Assembly: GCF_021922925.1 (NCBI RefSeq)
Contig: NZ_CP040786.1
Location: 1,736,001-1,800,000, forward strand
Direction of reading: 5' to 3'
DNA from: Clavibacter phaseoli
GTDB lineage: Bacteria > Actinomycetota > Actinomycetes > Actinomycetales > Microbacteriaceae
Length of the DNA: 64,000 bases
The notes under the pieces were generated by a model. That model had not been told where the DNA came from, did not search any database, and saw nothing but the letters and a program-made list of their open reading frames with translations. Below, piece after piece: positions 28,635-35,826 of this stretch; the first letter of the stretch is position 1; each line of letters begins with the position of its first letter. A program made the translations under genes and the position numbers.

Positions 28635-28660
28635 GGGAGGAGGTTCCGTCGGATCAGCAC
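28631..28660 (-). CDS. leaderless 9-codon upstream ORF coupled to the phosphatase
   Basis: GTG-CTG-ATC-CGA-CGG-AAC-CTC... encodes V/M-L-I-R-R-N-L-L-P and stops in TGA that overlaps the phosphatase GTG start as GTGA. A TAGGGT -10 box is exactly six bases before the first GTG, so ribosomes would begin here on a leaderless message and reach the phosphatase only by termination-reinitiation. Too short to judge as a functional peptide. Confidence 0.45.
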   Translation of the reverse strand: MLIRRNLLP

Positions 28661-28666
28661 CCCACG

Positions 28667-28672
28667 ACCCTA
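28667..28672 (-). promoter_or_regulatory. -10 element for the phosphatase transcript
   Basis: TAGGGT on the minus strand, six bases before the upstream-ORF GTG at 28660 and 32 bases before the phosphatase GTG at 28634. Confidence 0.55.
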
Positions 28673-28750
28673 TCCGACGGCCGACGCGGCGGGCCCCGGA
28701 CGCGTCCCGCCCCGCCGCCCGCCGGTTCGGCGCGGGGCCCGCCGACCGGC

Positions 28751-28756
28751 TACGGT
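28751..28756 (+). promoter_or_regulatory. -10 element of the UbiA-family gene
   Basis: TACGGT; a start near 28763 leaves a leader of about 24 bases containing AGGAGG (28775-28780). Confidence 0.5.
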
Positions 28757-28774
28757 GACTCTGATCGGCCGACC

Positions 28775-28789
28775 AGGAGGACCACCATC
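28775..28789 (+). promoter_or_regulatory. strong Shine-Dalgarno positioned on an ATC start codon
   Basis: AGGAGG (28775-28780), six-base spacer, then ATC (28787-28789). No ATG, GTG or TTG exists in this frame until 28880, which lies inside the conserved domain, so ATC is the best start for the UbiA-family gene. Confidence 0.6.
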
Positions 28790-29710
28790 AGCGAACCAGA
28801 TCTCGTCCCCCGCACGCCCGCCGGCAGCAGCACCTCGGTCATCGGCGGGGTCATCCGCACGGCCCGCATCCGCCAGTGGATGAAGAACGTCCTGGTGTTC
28901 GCCGCCCCGGTCGCGGCCGGCGCCCTGTTCGAGCCGTCGCTGATCCGCGCCGTGCTCGCGTTCGTGGCCTTCTGCCTCGCCGCCTCCGGCATCTACTTCC
29001 TGAACGACATCCTCGACGTCGAGGCCGACCGCGCGCACCCGCGGAAGCGCTCGCGGCCGATCGCCGCCGGCATCGTCCCGGTGCCGATCGCGATCGCGGT
29101 CGCGGCGGTCCTCCTCCTCGGCGGGCTCGCCGTGGCCCTCGCCGGCGGCATCGAGCTGGCCGCGGTCGTGCTCTGCTACGAGCTCGTGCAGATCGCGTAC
29201 TGCATCTGGCTCAAGCACATCACCATCCTCGACATCGCCGTCGTCTCCTCCGGCTTCCTGCTGCGGGCCATCGCCGGCGGCGCGGCCACCGGCGTCGTCC
29301 TCAGCCAGTGGTTCCTGCTGGTCGCCGTCTTCGGCTCCCTCCTCATGGTCTCGGGCAAGCGCTACGGCGAGCTCGCCAGCAACCCGGACCTCCAGGGCGA
29401 CGTGCGCGGGTCGCTCAAGGGCTACACGCTCGGCTACCTCGGCTTCATCTGGCACTCGGCCGCGACGATCCTCATCCTCGGCTACAGCCTCTGGGCCTTC
29501 GAGCTCTTCACCGACCTGCGGAACCTCTGGCTCTCCATCTCGGTGGCGCCCTTCGTGCTCGCGGTGCTCCGCTACGGCCAGCACATCGACCGGGGCGACG
29601 CGCAGGCCCCCGAGGAGATCGCGCTCGGCGACCGCATGCTGCAGGTGCTCGCGGGCGTCTGGCTCGTGATCCTCGTGATCGGCCTGTACGTCCAGCCCAG
29701 CGCGTTCTGA
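28787..29710 (+). CDS. decaprenyl-phosphate phosphoribosyltransferase (UbiA prenyltransferase family)
   Basis: A 307-residue membrane enzyme joining 5-phosphoribosyl diphosphate to decaprenyl phosphate, the first step to the arabinofuranose donor in mycobacteria and corynebacteria. Features: IRTARIRQWMKNVLVFAAP at the N-terminus (residues 23-41), the metal site NDILDVEAD (about 67-75) followed by HPRKRSRPIAAG, and a second Asp-containing loop KHITILDIAVVSSG; about eight hydrophobic helices. The conserved RxRQW lies upstream of the first ATG (28880), so translation must start earlier; the AGGAGG-spaced ATC at 28787 is proposed. It neighbours the Emb-type arabinosyltransferase, fitting arabinan synthesis. 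Confidence 0.88.
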   Translation: MSEPDLVPRTPAGSSTSVIGGVIRTARIRQWMKNVLVFAAPVAAGALFEPSLIRAVLAFVAFCLAASGIYFLNDILDVEADRAHPRKRSRPIAAGIVPVPIAIAVAAVLLLGGLAVALAGGIELAAVVLCYELVQIAYCIWLKHITILDIAVVSSGFLLRAIAGGAATGVVLSQWFLLVAVFGSLLMVSGKRYGELASNPDLQGDVRGSLKGYTLGYLGFIWHSAATILILGYSLWAFELFTDLRNLWLSISVAPFVLAVLRYGQHIDRGDAQAPEEIALGDRMLQVLAGVWLVILVIGLYVQPSAF

Positions 29711-29719
29711 CGCGAATTC

Positions 29720-29764
29720 CGCCGGGAAGCGGCGACCGCCGCGGCGGCCGGGCGGCACCCGGCG
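29720..29764. terminator. hairpin between convergent UbiA-family and GT4 genes
   Basis: CGCCGGG (29720-29726) pairs with CCCGGCG (29758-29764), with further GC pairing inside; it ends at the stop codon of the convergent glycosyltransferase. Confidence 0.45.
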
Positions 29765-30877
29765 TCAGCGCGCGAGCGAGGCGAACAGCTCCTCGTACGC
29801 GCGCGTGACGGCGTCCACGCCGTACAGCTCCTGGGCGCGCGCGGCCATGGCGGGCACGTCGTCGTCGCGCGCCGCGATGTCCTCGAGCGCGCGCGTGATG
29901 GCGCCGGAGTCGCGCGGCGGGACGATGACGCCGAAGCCGGTCGTCCGCACGGGCTGGCGGACGCCGGGCAGGTCGGACGCGATCGCGGGCACCCCGGCGA
30001 TCATGGCCTCCACCTGCACGATGCCGAACGCCTCGAACGCGTTGACCGAGGTGAGCGCGAAGGCGTCCATCGACGCGTAGAGGTCGGGGACGTCCTCGTC
30101 GGCGACGAAGCCGAGCAGGCGGATCCGGTCGTCGCCCGCGATGCGCTCCTTCACCCGGTCGATGACCGAGCCGCCCGCGACGCGGGAGAAGTCGCCGCCG
30201 ATGAGCAGGCGCGCGTCGGGCCGGTCGAGCGCCGAGAACCCCTCCACGAGGTACTCGATGCCCTTCTCCTCCACGATGCGGCCGAGGAAGCCGACGTGCA
30301 GGCCGTCGGTCTCGCGGAAGGCCGGCCGTCCGCCGCTGCGGTCGTGGCAGCCGGGCGGGATCACGGCGCGCCGGGCGGTGAGCGCCGACGCGATGCGCGA
30401 GTGGTCGGCGTAGTCGTCGCTCGTGACGACGACGCGCGTCGAGCTGCGGGCCGCGAGGACGCTCGAGCGATCCATCACCTGGCGCTGCACCGCGTTGACG
30501 AGGCCGCTCGGGAGGTCGACGTCGCAGTGGTAGGTGGTGACGACGCGCGTGATCCGCGACGCCCGCCAGGCGAGCGGTCCCGCCTCGACCATGGGCGCGT
30601 GGATGTTGACGACGTCCGCGTGCCGCGCCTCGCGGAGCACCGCGGGGATGAACGACGGGCTGATGACGCCCTTGCCGAGCTGCAGCAGCACCGGCGTCCG
30701 CACCACGCGCACCCCGGCGATCGTCTCCTCGAGCGGCAGGGCGGCGTCGTGCCGGGTGGTGACGACCGTGACGCGGTGGCCGCGCGCCACGAGGCCTTCC
30801 GCCACGTCCCTGGCCACGTTCGTGAGCCCGCTCACGTACGGCGAGTAGTAGGTCAGGGCGATGACGACGTCGGTCAC
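29765..30877 (-). CDS. glycosyltransferase family 4
   Basis: A 370-residue GT-B glycosyltransferase. The N-terminal half has the TYYSPYVSGLTNVARDVAEGL acceptor-side loop split over residues 8-28; the C-terminal half has VGFLGRIVEEKGIEYLVE (about 200) and the donor-binding EAFGIVQVEAMIAG with the family E-x7-E pattern. It probably adds a sugar to the lipid-linked glycan in the cytoplasm. The GTG start has GGAGA upstream and overlaps the flippase stop (GTGA), making a two-gene operon: flippase then transferase. The sugar is unknown. Confidence 0.9.
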   Translation of the reverse strand: MTDVVIALTYYSPYVSGLTNVARDVAEGLVARGHRVTVVTTRHDAALPLEETIAGVRVVRTPVLLQLGKGVISPSFIPAVLREARHADVVNIHAPMVEAGPLAWRASRITRVVTTYHCDVDLPSGLVNAVQRQVMDRSSVLAARSSTRVVVTSDDYADHSRIASALTARRAVIPPGCHDRSGGRPAFRETDGLHVGFLGRIVEEKGIEYLVEGFSALDRPDARLLIGGDFSRVAGGSVIDRVKERIAGDDRIRLLGFVADEDVPDLYASMDAFALTSVNAFEAFGIVQVEAMIAGVPAIASDLPGVRQPVRTTGFGVIVPPRDSGAITRALEDIAARDDDVPAMAARAQELYGVDAVTRAYEELFASLAR

Positions 30878-32256
30878 GGGGTCTCCTCGAGGGTTCTCGT
30901 GCGGGCGGTGCGGGCGTGACGGGTGCCGACGGCGCGGAGCCGCAGCAGCGCGACGACCCATCCGACGAGCGAGCCCCCGCCGAAGCCGGCCGCGATCGCG
31001 GTCGCCCAGCCGAGCGGCCCCTGGAGCAGCGCGGTGGCCGCGGCCGCGACGACGAGGGCGGCGACCCACGCGATCGACGAGTCGCGGTGCCGGTCGGTGG
31101 CGATGAGGGCCTGCGTGCCGATGACCAGGCCCACGTGCGCGAAGACGCCGAGCACGAGGATCCCCACGTCGGGCCCCGGCAGCGAGCGGCCCGAGCCGAA
31201 GACGAGCTCGATGACCCACGGGCCGACGAGGGCCGCGACGACGCCGGCCACGACGCCGACGCCTGCGACCGCGGCCGCGATGAGCGTCATGCGCCGGATC
31301 AGCGCGGCCGTCTCCCCGCGACGGACGTAGGCGACGAGCGGCGGCACGATGAGGCCCTGGAGCGGCACGAGCATGAAGAGGGGGACGCGCGCGACGCTGA
31401 AGGTGGCCTGGAACGCGCCGGCCGTGCCGACCGTGCGGTCGAGCGCCGCGATGACCACGGGTCCCGCGTTGAGCAGCAGCTGCGCGCACACGCCCGCGCC
31501 CAGGAGGGCGAGGTAGGCGCGGCGGATGCTCGTGCCGGGCGACAGCTCGGGCCCCGGCCCGGTCGCGAGCGCCGCGGGGTCGACGGCGGCGACGGCGGGA
31601 TCCACGGCGCCGGCCGCGGCGTCCGCCCGCCCGCCGCGGAGGCGCAGCAGCACCGGGATGTGCGCGAGCGCGATGGCCGCGAGGAGCGCCGCCGCGAACC
31701 AGGAGACGGCGTCCGGCAGGTCGAGCGCGGTGAGGAGCAGGAGGGCGCCGAGCGCGAGCGCGACGCGGAGGCCCGAGTCGGCGAGCAGCACGCGCGAGTA
31801 CGCCGTCACGTCGCCGCGGGCGACCATGGCGCCGCGCGCGGTGAACTGCAGCGCGGACACGGGGGCGATGAGCGCGTAGGCCACGACGAGACCGATCGGC
31901 ATGCCCGCGCCGAGGAGCAGCGGCGAGGCGGCCGCCACCGCGACCAGGCCGACGAAGGCCACCGCGCCGGAGAGCCCCAGCGCGGAGCGGACGGCCGCGC
32001 GGACGTCGACGCCGTGCGCGCCGAGGCGCGCGAGCTCCTGCTCGACGGGGAGGAACAGGCCGAAGCCGACGACGAGGGCGACGGACCAGAAGACGGAGAA
32101 CATGTCGAACGCGGCGTCGCCCGCCACGGCGTCCGGCGCGAGGGCCGCGACGCTCCGCGACACGATCCCGAGGAAGACGTAGGTGACGAGCCCGGTGACG
32201 ACCGTCGCGCCCACCACCAGCAGCGCCCGGCGGCGGGCGCTGGGGACGGCGGTCAT
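30874..32256 (-). CDS. Wzx-like polysaccharide flippase (MOP superfamily)
   Basis: A 460-residue membrane protein with 12-14 hydrophobic helices arranged in two halves and an Ala/Asp/Pro-rich loop near residues 210-245. Layout and the N-terminal pattern of a Gly-rich helix followed by SRSVAALAP fit MOP-family lipid-linked oligosaccharide exporters rather than ABC permeases. It should flip the lipid-linked repeat outward for the O-antigen-ligase-like proteins. The start ATG has TAGCCT six bases upstream with no Shine-Dalgarno; the stop overlaps the GT4 start. Confidence 0.82.
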   Translation of the reverse strand: MTAVPSARRRALLVVGATVVTGLVTYVFLGIVSRSVAALAPDAVAGDAAFDMFSVFWSVALVVGFGLFLPVEQELARLGAHGVDVRAAVRSALGLSGAVAFVGLVAVAAASPLLLGAGMPIGLVVAYALIAPVSALQFTARGAMVARGDVTAYSRVLLADSGLRVALALGALLLLTALDLPDAVSWFAAALLAAIALAHIPVLLRLRGGRADAAAGAVDPAVAAVDPAALATGPGPELSPGTSIRRAYLALLGAGVCAQLLLNAGPVVIAALDRTVGTAGAFQATFSVARVPLFMLVPLQGLIVPPLVAYVRRGETAALIRRMTLIAAAVAGVGVVAGVVAALVGPWVIELVFGSGRSLPGPDVGILVLGVFAHVGLVIGTQALIATDRHRDSSIAWVAALVVAAAATALLQGPLGWATAIAAGFGGGSLVGWVVALLRLRAVGTRHARTARTRTLEETP

Positions 32257-32262
32257 CGCATC

Positions 32263-32303
32263 AGGCTACCTGCCGGGATCGGCGGGACCCGATCCTGTAC
32301 CCT
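32263..32303. promoter_or_regulatory. divergent promoters for the flippase and the arabinosyltransferase
   Basis: On the minus strand TAGCCT (32263-32268) is six bases before the flippase ATG. On the plus strand TACCCT (32298-32303) is nine bases before the emb GTG. The starts are 56 bases apart. Confidence 0.55.
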
Positions 32304-32312
32304 CGGGACACT

Positions 32313-35300
32313 GTGCCGTCCTCCTCCGCTCGACCCGCGTCCGACTCCCCCTCCCTCCCCCGCAGCCCGTCCCGGAGGCCGCGGCCGGCGCTGATCGCCG
32401 GGCTCCTCGGGGCCGTCGCCATCGGCTCGGGCGCGCTGCTCGCGGTGGCGCCCGTCGACACCGCGGACGTGCGCGTGGCGTGGCCGCAGGACCCGGCCGA
32501 CATCCGGTCCACCTCGCTGCTCCTCACCAACCAGACGCCGCACTCGATCGACGTCTCGTTCACCACGGCGGCCGTGGAGGCGGCGGCCGCGTCGGACGAC
32601 GGCGTCCTGCTCGCGACCATCGACCCGGCCGAGCCGGAGGCAGCGACCGACGGCCTGCTCCTGACGGCCGACGACACGACCCTCACGCTCCGCATCGACG
32701 GCGACACCGAGCGGATCCCCCTCACGGCCGGCGACGACGTCTCCTACTCCCTGCACTCGGACGTCCAGGGGCTGACCCTCGACGCCGACGGCACGCGCGT
32801 GGTGGACCTCGACGGCACGCTGCCGCCGCAGATCGACGTGCTCGTCTCGAGCGTCGCCGCCGTGCCCGCCGCGTCCGACCTCGCGGTCGGCGTGCAGGTC
32901 GTGGACGACTTCGACAGCACCCCGAGCGGCGCGAAGATCGCGATCATGGTGCTGATGTGGCTGAGCCTCGTCGCCGCGCTCGTGGTGCTCGCGCGGGACG
33001 ACCGACGGCGCCGCCGGGAGCGCGCCGAAGCGGGCGACGCGGACGGCGGACCCCACGACGCGACGGACGACGGGCTCCGCGCGGACCCCGGTACCGCGGC
33101 CGTCGCCGTCGACGCGCCGGGCGCCGCCGCCTCCCCCCGACGCGGCATCGCGTCCCGCGTCCTCCGGGCCCTGCGCCCGGTCGACGCCGTGGTCGTCGCC
33201 GTGCTCGCGCTCTGGATCTTCATCGGCCCCATGACCGACGACGACGGCTACTACGCCGCGATGTCGCTCAACGACGGGGTCGCCGGCTTCGTCGGCAACT
33301 ACTACCAGATGTTCAACCAGTCCTTCACGCCCTTCACGTGGTTCTGGCAGCTCCTCGGCGCCTGGCAGGAGCTGGGCGGCCGCTCCCCCGTGTGGCTGCG
33401 CACGCCCGCGCTCATCGCCGGCATCGCGGCCTGGTTCGTCACCCGCCACCTCCTCGAGCGCGCCGTCGCGCGCCTCTCCCGCCGGGCCCGCACGTGGTCC
33501 CGCGGCCTGCTCGCGCTCACGTTCCTCATCTGGTGGCTCTCGTACACGATCGGCAGCCGGCCCGAGATCCTCGGATCCCTCGGCGGCGTGGTCGTCCTCG
33601 CGCTCGTCCTCCGCTCCCGCGACCGGTCGACGCTCCTCCCCGCGGCCCTCGCGGCCCTCGTCGCCGGCCTCGCGTTCGCGGCGCACCCCACCGGCGTCGT
33701 CGCGTTCGCGCCGCTCCTGCTCGGCATCCCCGGCTTCTGGCGCCTCGCGTGCCAGGGCGGATCCCGCCTCGCGGCCGTCGCGCGCACCGTCGCCGTCCTC
33801 TCCGTCGGATCCGTGGCCCTCTTCGCCGCCTTCGCCGACGCGACCCTGTCCGACGCCCTCACCGGCCCCACGCGCTTCGCCGCCGTCGAGACCCCGCTCA
33901 CCTGGCTCGACGAGTGGAACCGCTACGAGTTCCTCATGCGCGACATCCCGATGGGCTCGTACGCGAAGCGCTCGGTCGTGCTCCTCGCTCTCGTGCTCCT
34001 CGTCTGGTGGGTGGCGATGTACGCGGCGACCCGGCTCGTCCCGCGCGCCGCGCGCCTCGTCCCGGCTCCGCTCGTGCTGGCCGGCTGGTCGCTCGCGCTC
34101 TCCCTCGTGCTGCTGTGGATCACGCCGAGCAAGTGGACGCACCACTTCGGCGCCATCTCCTCCGTGGGGCCGCTCGCGGTGACGCTGATCCTCGTGCTCG
34201 CTCCGGGCATCGTGACCGCGCTCCTCGACGGACGGCGCGCGCCGTGGTGGCTCACCCCCGTCGCGGTCGCCAGCCTCGTCCCGCCCATCGTCTTCTCGCT
34301 GCACGGCCCGAACTCCTGGGCCTACTCCTGGAACCAGGGGATGTTCGGCCGCGACCGCGAGCCCGGCTTCGGTCCGATCCACTTCGGCGCGCTGCCCATC
34401 TGGGTGCTCGTCGCCGTCGCGGCCGTGGGCGTCGCCGTCCTCGTGCAGCGCCGCCGACGCGAGCCGTGGTCGGCGCCGCGGAGCCTGTGGTCGGCGACCG
34501 CCGTCGTCACGGTCTTCGCCGTCGTCACCGGCGGGTACCTCGTCGGCACCTTCTCGCTGGCCGCGTACCGGGGCCTCGACACGTACTCCGTCGGCGCCGC
34601 GAACATCGAGGACCCGGACGGATCCTCCTGCCTCACCGGCGCGGCGATCAGCACCTGGGACGCCACGCGCGGCCAGGCGCTCCCCGTCTCCGAGGGCGAC
34701 GCGTCGACGGCCGCGACCGCGGGCGCGTTCCGCCTCGACGGCGGCTGGCCCGCGACGGATCCGGCGCCCGAGCTCGCCGACGGCACCTCGCTCTGGGGCA
34801 GCTACGGCGACCGCGGCGACACCGTCGGCGAGATGACCACGCCCTGGTACCGCCTGCCCGACCGCATCGACAGCACCCAGCGCATCGCCGTCCTCATCGG
34901 CGGCCGGCTCGCCGAGGGCGACGACGACCGGCTCACCATGCAGGTCCGCGACGCGGCCGGCGACCTCGTCGACCGGGGGCGCGTCGCCCTCGCCGACACC
35001 GTCGACCGTCCCGGCTGGCGCACGCTCGTCGTGGATCCCGCGAGGCTCGAGGACGGCGACTCCGTGCGGCTCGTCGCGAAGGACGGCACGACCGGGAGCG
35101 GCGGCTGGCTCGCGTTCTCCGCGCCCGTCCTCGCCGACTCCGTGTCGTTCAACGACCTCGCGGCGCCCGACGCGCCGACGGCGGTCGCCTGGACGGACTC
35201 GTTCTGGTTCCCGTGCCAGCGCCCGGTCTCGATCGCGCACGGCATCATCGAGCGGCCGGTGCTCGCGACCACGCACGGCGACGGCGGCCCGGACAACATC

Positions 35301-35540
35301 TGGCTCACCGCCCGCGGCGGGTCCCTCGCCGGCGTCGAGCGCTCGGCCACCGTCGTCACGCTCGCGTCGGAGATGGAGGGCGACGGCGCCGCGTGGGGCC
35401 GCGTCGAGCTGTTCGAGTACCCCTACCCCGCGGACGCCTACGACCTCACCGTCGAGCGCGTCCCCACGTGGGGCTGGCGCACGCCGTTCGGCGACGTCTC
35501 CCAGATCGTCGAGTTCGACCGCGCGGGCGGCCACCGCTAG
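32313..35540 (+). CDS. emb: Emb-type arabinosyltransferase
   Basis: A 1075-residue GT-C membrane enzyme adding arabinofuranose from a decaprenyl-phospho donor. It follows the EmbA/B/C plan: N-terminal external carbohydrate-binding domain (residues 45-210), a first helix cluster, the acidic catalytic motif TDDDGYY (about 308-314), many further helices, the family hallmark SKWTHHFGA (about 607-615) and a large C-terminal external domain with SFWFPCQRP. The single copy resembles Corynebacterium rather than Mycobacterium, which has three. The GTG start has TACCCT nine bases upstream and no Shine-Dalgarno. Adjacent genes for the donor precursor and galactan support its role. Confidence 0.92.
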   Translation: MPSSSARPASDSPSLPRSPSRRPRPALIAGLLGAVAIGSGALLAVAPVDTADVRVAWPQDPADIRSTSLLLTNQTPHSIDVSFTTAAVEAAAASDDGVLLATIDPAEPEAATDGLLLTADDTTLTLRIDGDTERIPLTAGDDVSYSLHSDVQGLTLDADGTRVVDLDGTLPPQIDVLVSSVAAVPAASDLAVGVQVVDDFDSTPSGAKIAIMVLMWLSLVAALVVLARDDRRRRRERAEAGDADGGPHDATDDGLRADPGTAAVAVDAPGAAASPRRGIASRVLRALRPVDAVVVAVLALWIFIGPMTDDDGYYAAMSLNDGVAGFVGNYYQMFNQSFTPFTWFWQLLGAWQELGGRSPVWLRTPALIAGIAAWFVTRHLLERAVARLSRRARTWSRGLLALTFLIWWLSYTIGSRPEILGSLGGVVVLALVLRSRDRSTLLPAALAALVAGLAFAAHPTGVVAFAPLLLGIPGFWRLACQGGSRLAAVARTVAVLSVGSVALFAAFADATLSDALTGPTRFAAVETPLTWLDEWNRYEFLMRDIPMGSYAKRSVVLLALVLLVWWVAMYAATRLVPRAARLVPAPLVLAGWSLALSLVLLWITPSKWTHHFGAISSVGPLAVTLILVLAPGIVTALLDGRRAPWWLTPVAVASLVPPIVFSLHGPNSWAYSWNQGMFGRDREPGFGPIHFGALPIWVLVAVAAVGVAVLVQRRRREPWSAPRSLWSATAVVTVFAVVTGGYLVGTFSLAAYRGLDTYSVGAANIEDPDGSSCLTGAAISTWDATRGQALPVSEGDASTAATAGAFRLDGGWPATDPAPELADGTSLWGSYGDRGDTVGEMTTPWYRLPDRIDSTQRIAVLIGGRLAEGDDDRLTMQVRDAAGDLVDRGRVALADTVDRPGWRTLVVDPARLEDGDSVRLVAKDGTTGSGGWLAFSAPVLADSVSFNDLAAPDAPTAVAWTDSFWFPCQRPVSIAHGIIERPVLATTHGDGGPDNIWLTARGGSLAGVERSATVVTLASEMEGDGAAWGRVELFEYPYPADAYDLTVERVPTWGWRTPFGDVSQIVEFDRAGGHR

Positions 35541-35777
35541 CGGGCAGGGCGCGGGTCCCGCCGGCCCGCGTGCCGCCGCGACGGCGGAGCGGACGATCGC
35601 CGGCGCTGCCCGCTTTCGGGGACCGCGAGAGCGCGCCCGACGGCCGCTCGGGTGGGCGAGGTCCGCCGCGAGATGAAGCATCCGCTCGGCCGAGACGGGT
35701 CACGGCCCGCGCCCGGTCATCGGACCGGACGCGCGCCGGCTCGTCACGTGGGCGATCGGCCTCCCGGCCGAGACGCC

Positions 35778-35809
35778 GGAGGGCCGGCAGGTCGCCCCGC
35801 CGGCCCTCC
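35778..35809. terminator. strong bidirectional hairpin after emb and LGFP genes
   Basis: A perfect 11-bp stem (35778-35788 with 35799-35809, ten-base loop) lies 17 bases beyond the stop of the LGFP gene. The remaining sequence of the 286-base gap 35541-35826 shows no gene or clear promoter. Confidence 0.75.
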
Positions 35810-35826
35810 TGCAGTCCGCGCTCGCG

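Noticed and set aside
28876..29808. Alternative frame over the UbiA-family gene starting with an ATG
   Set aside because: Composition is typical of a shadow frame, and the other frame has the intact NDxxDxxxD and membrane segments of the enzyme.
35541..35826. Possible small genes in the emb-LGFP gap
   Set aside because: The short frames are Arg/Gly/Pro-rich, have no ribosome site or -10 box, and the region contains the terminator.
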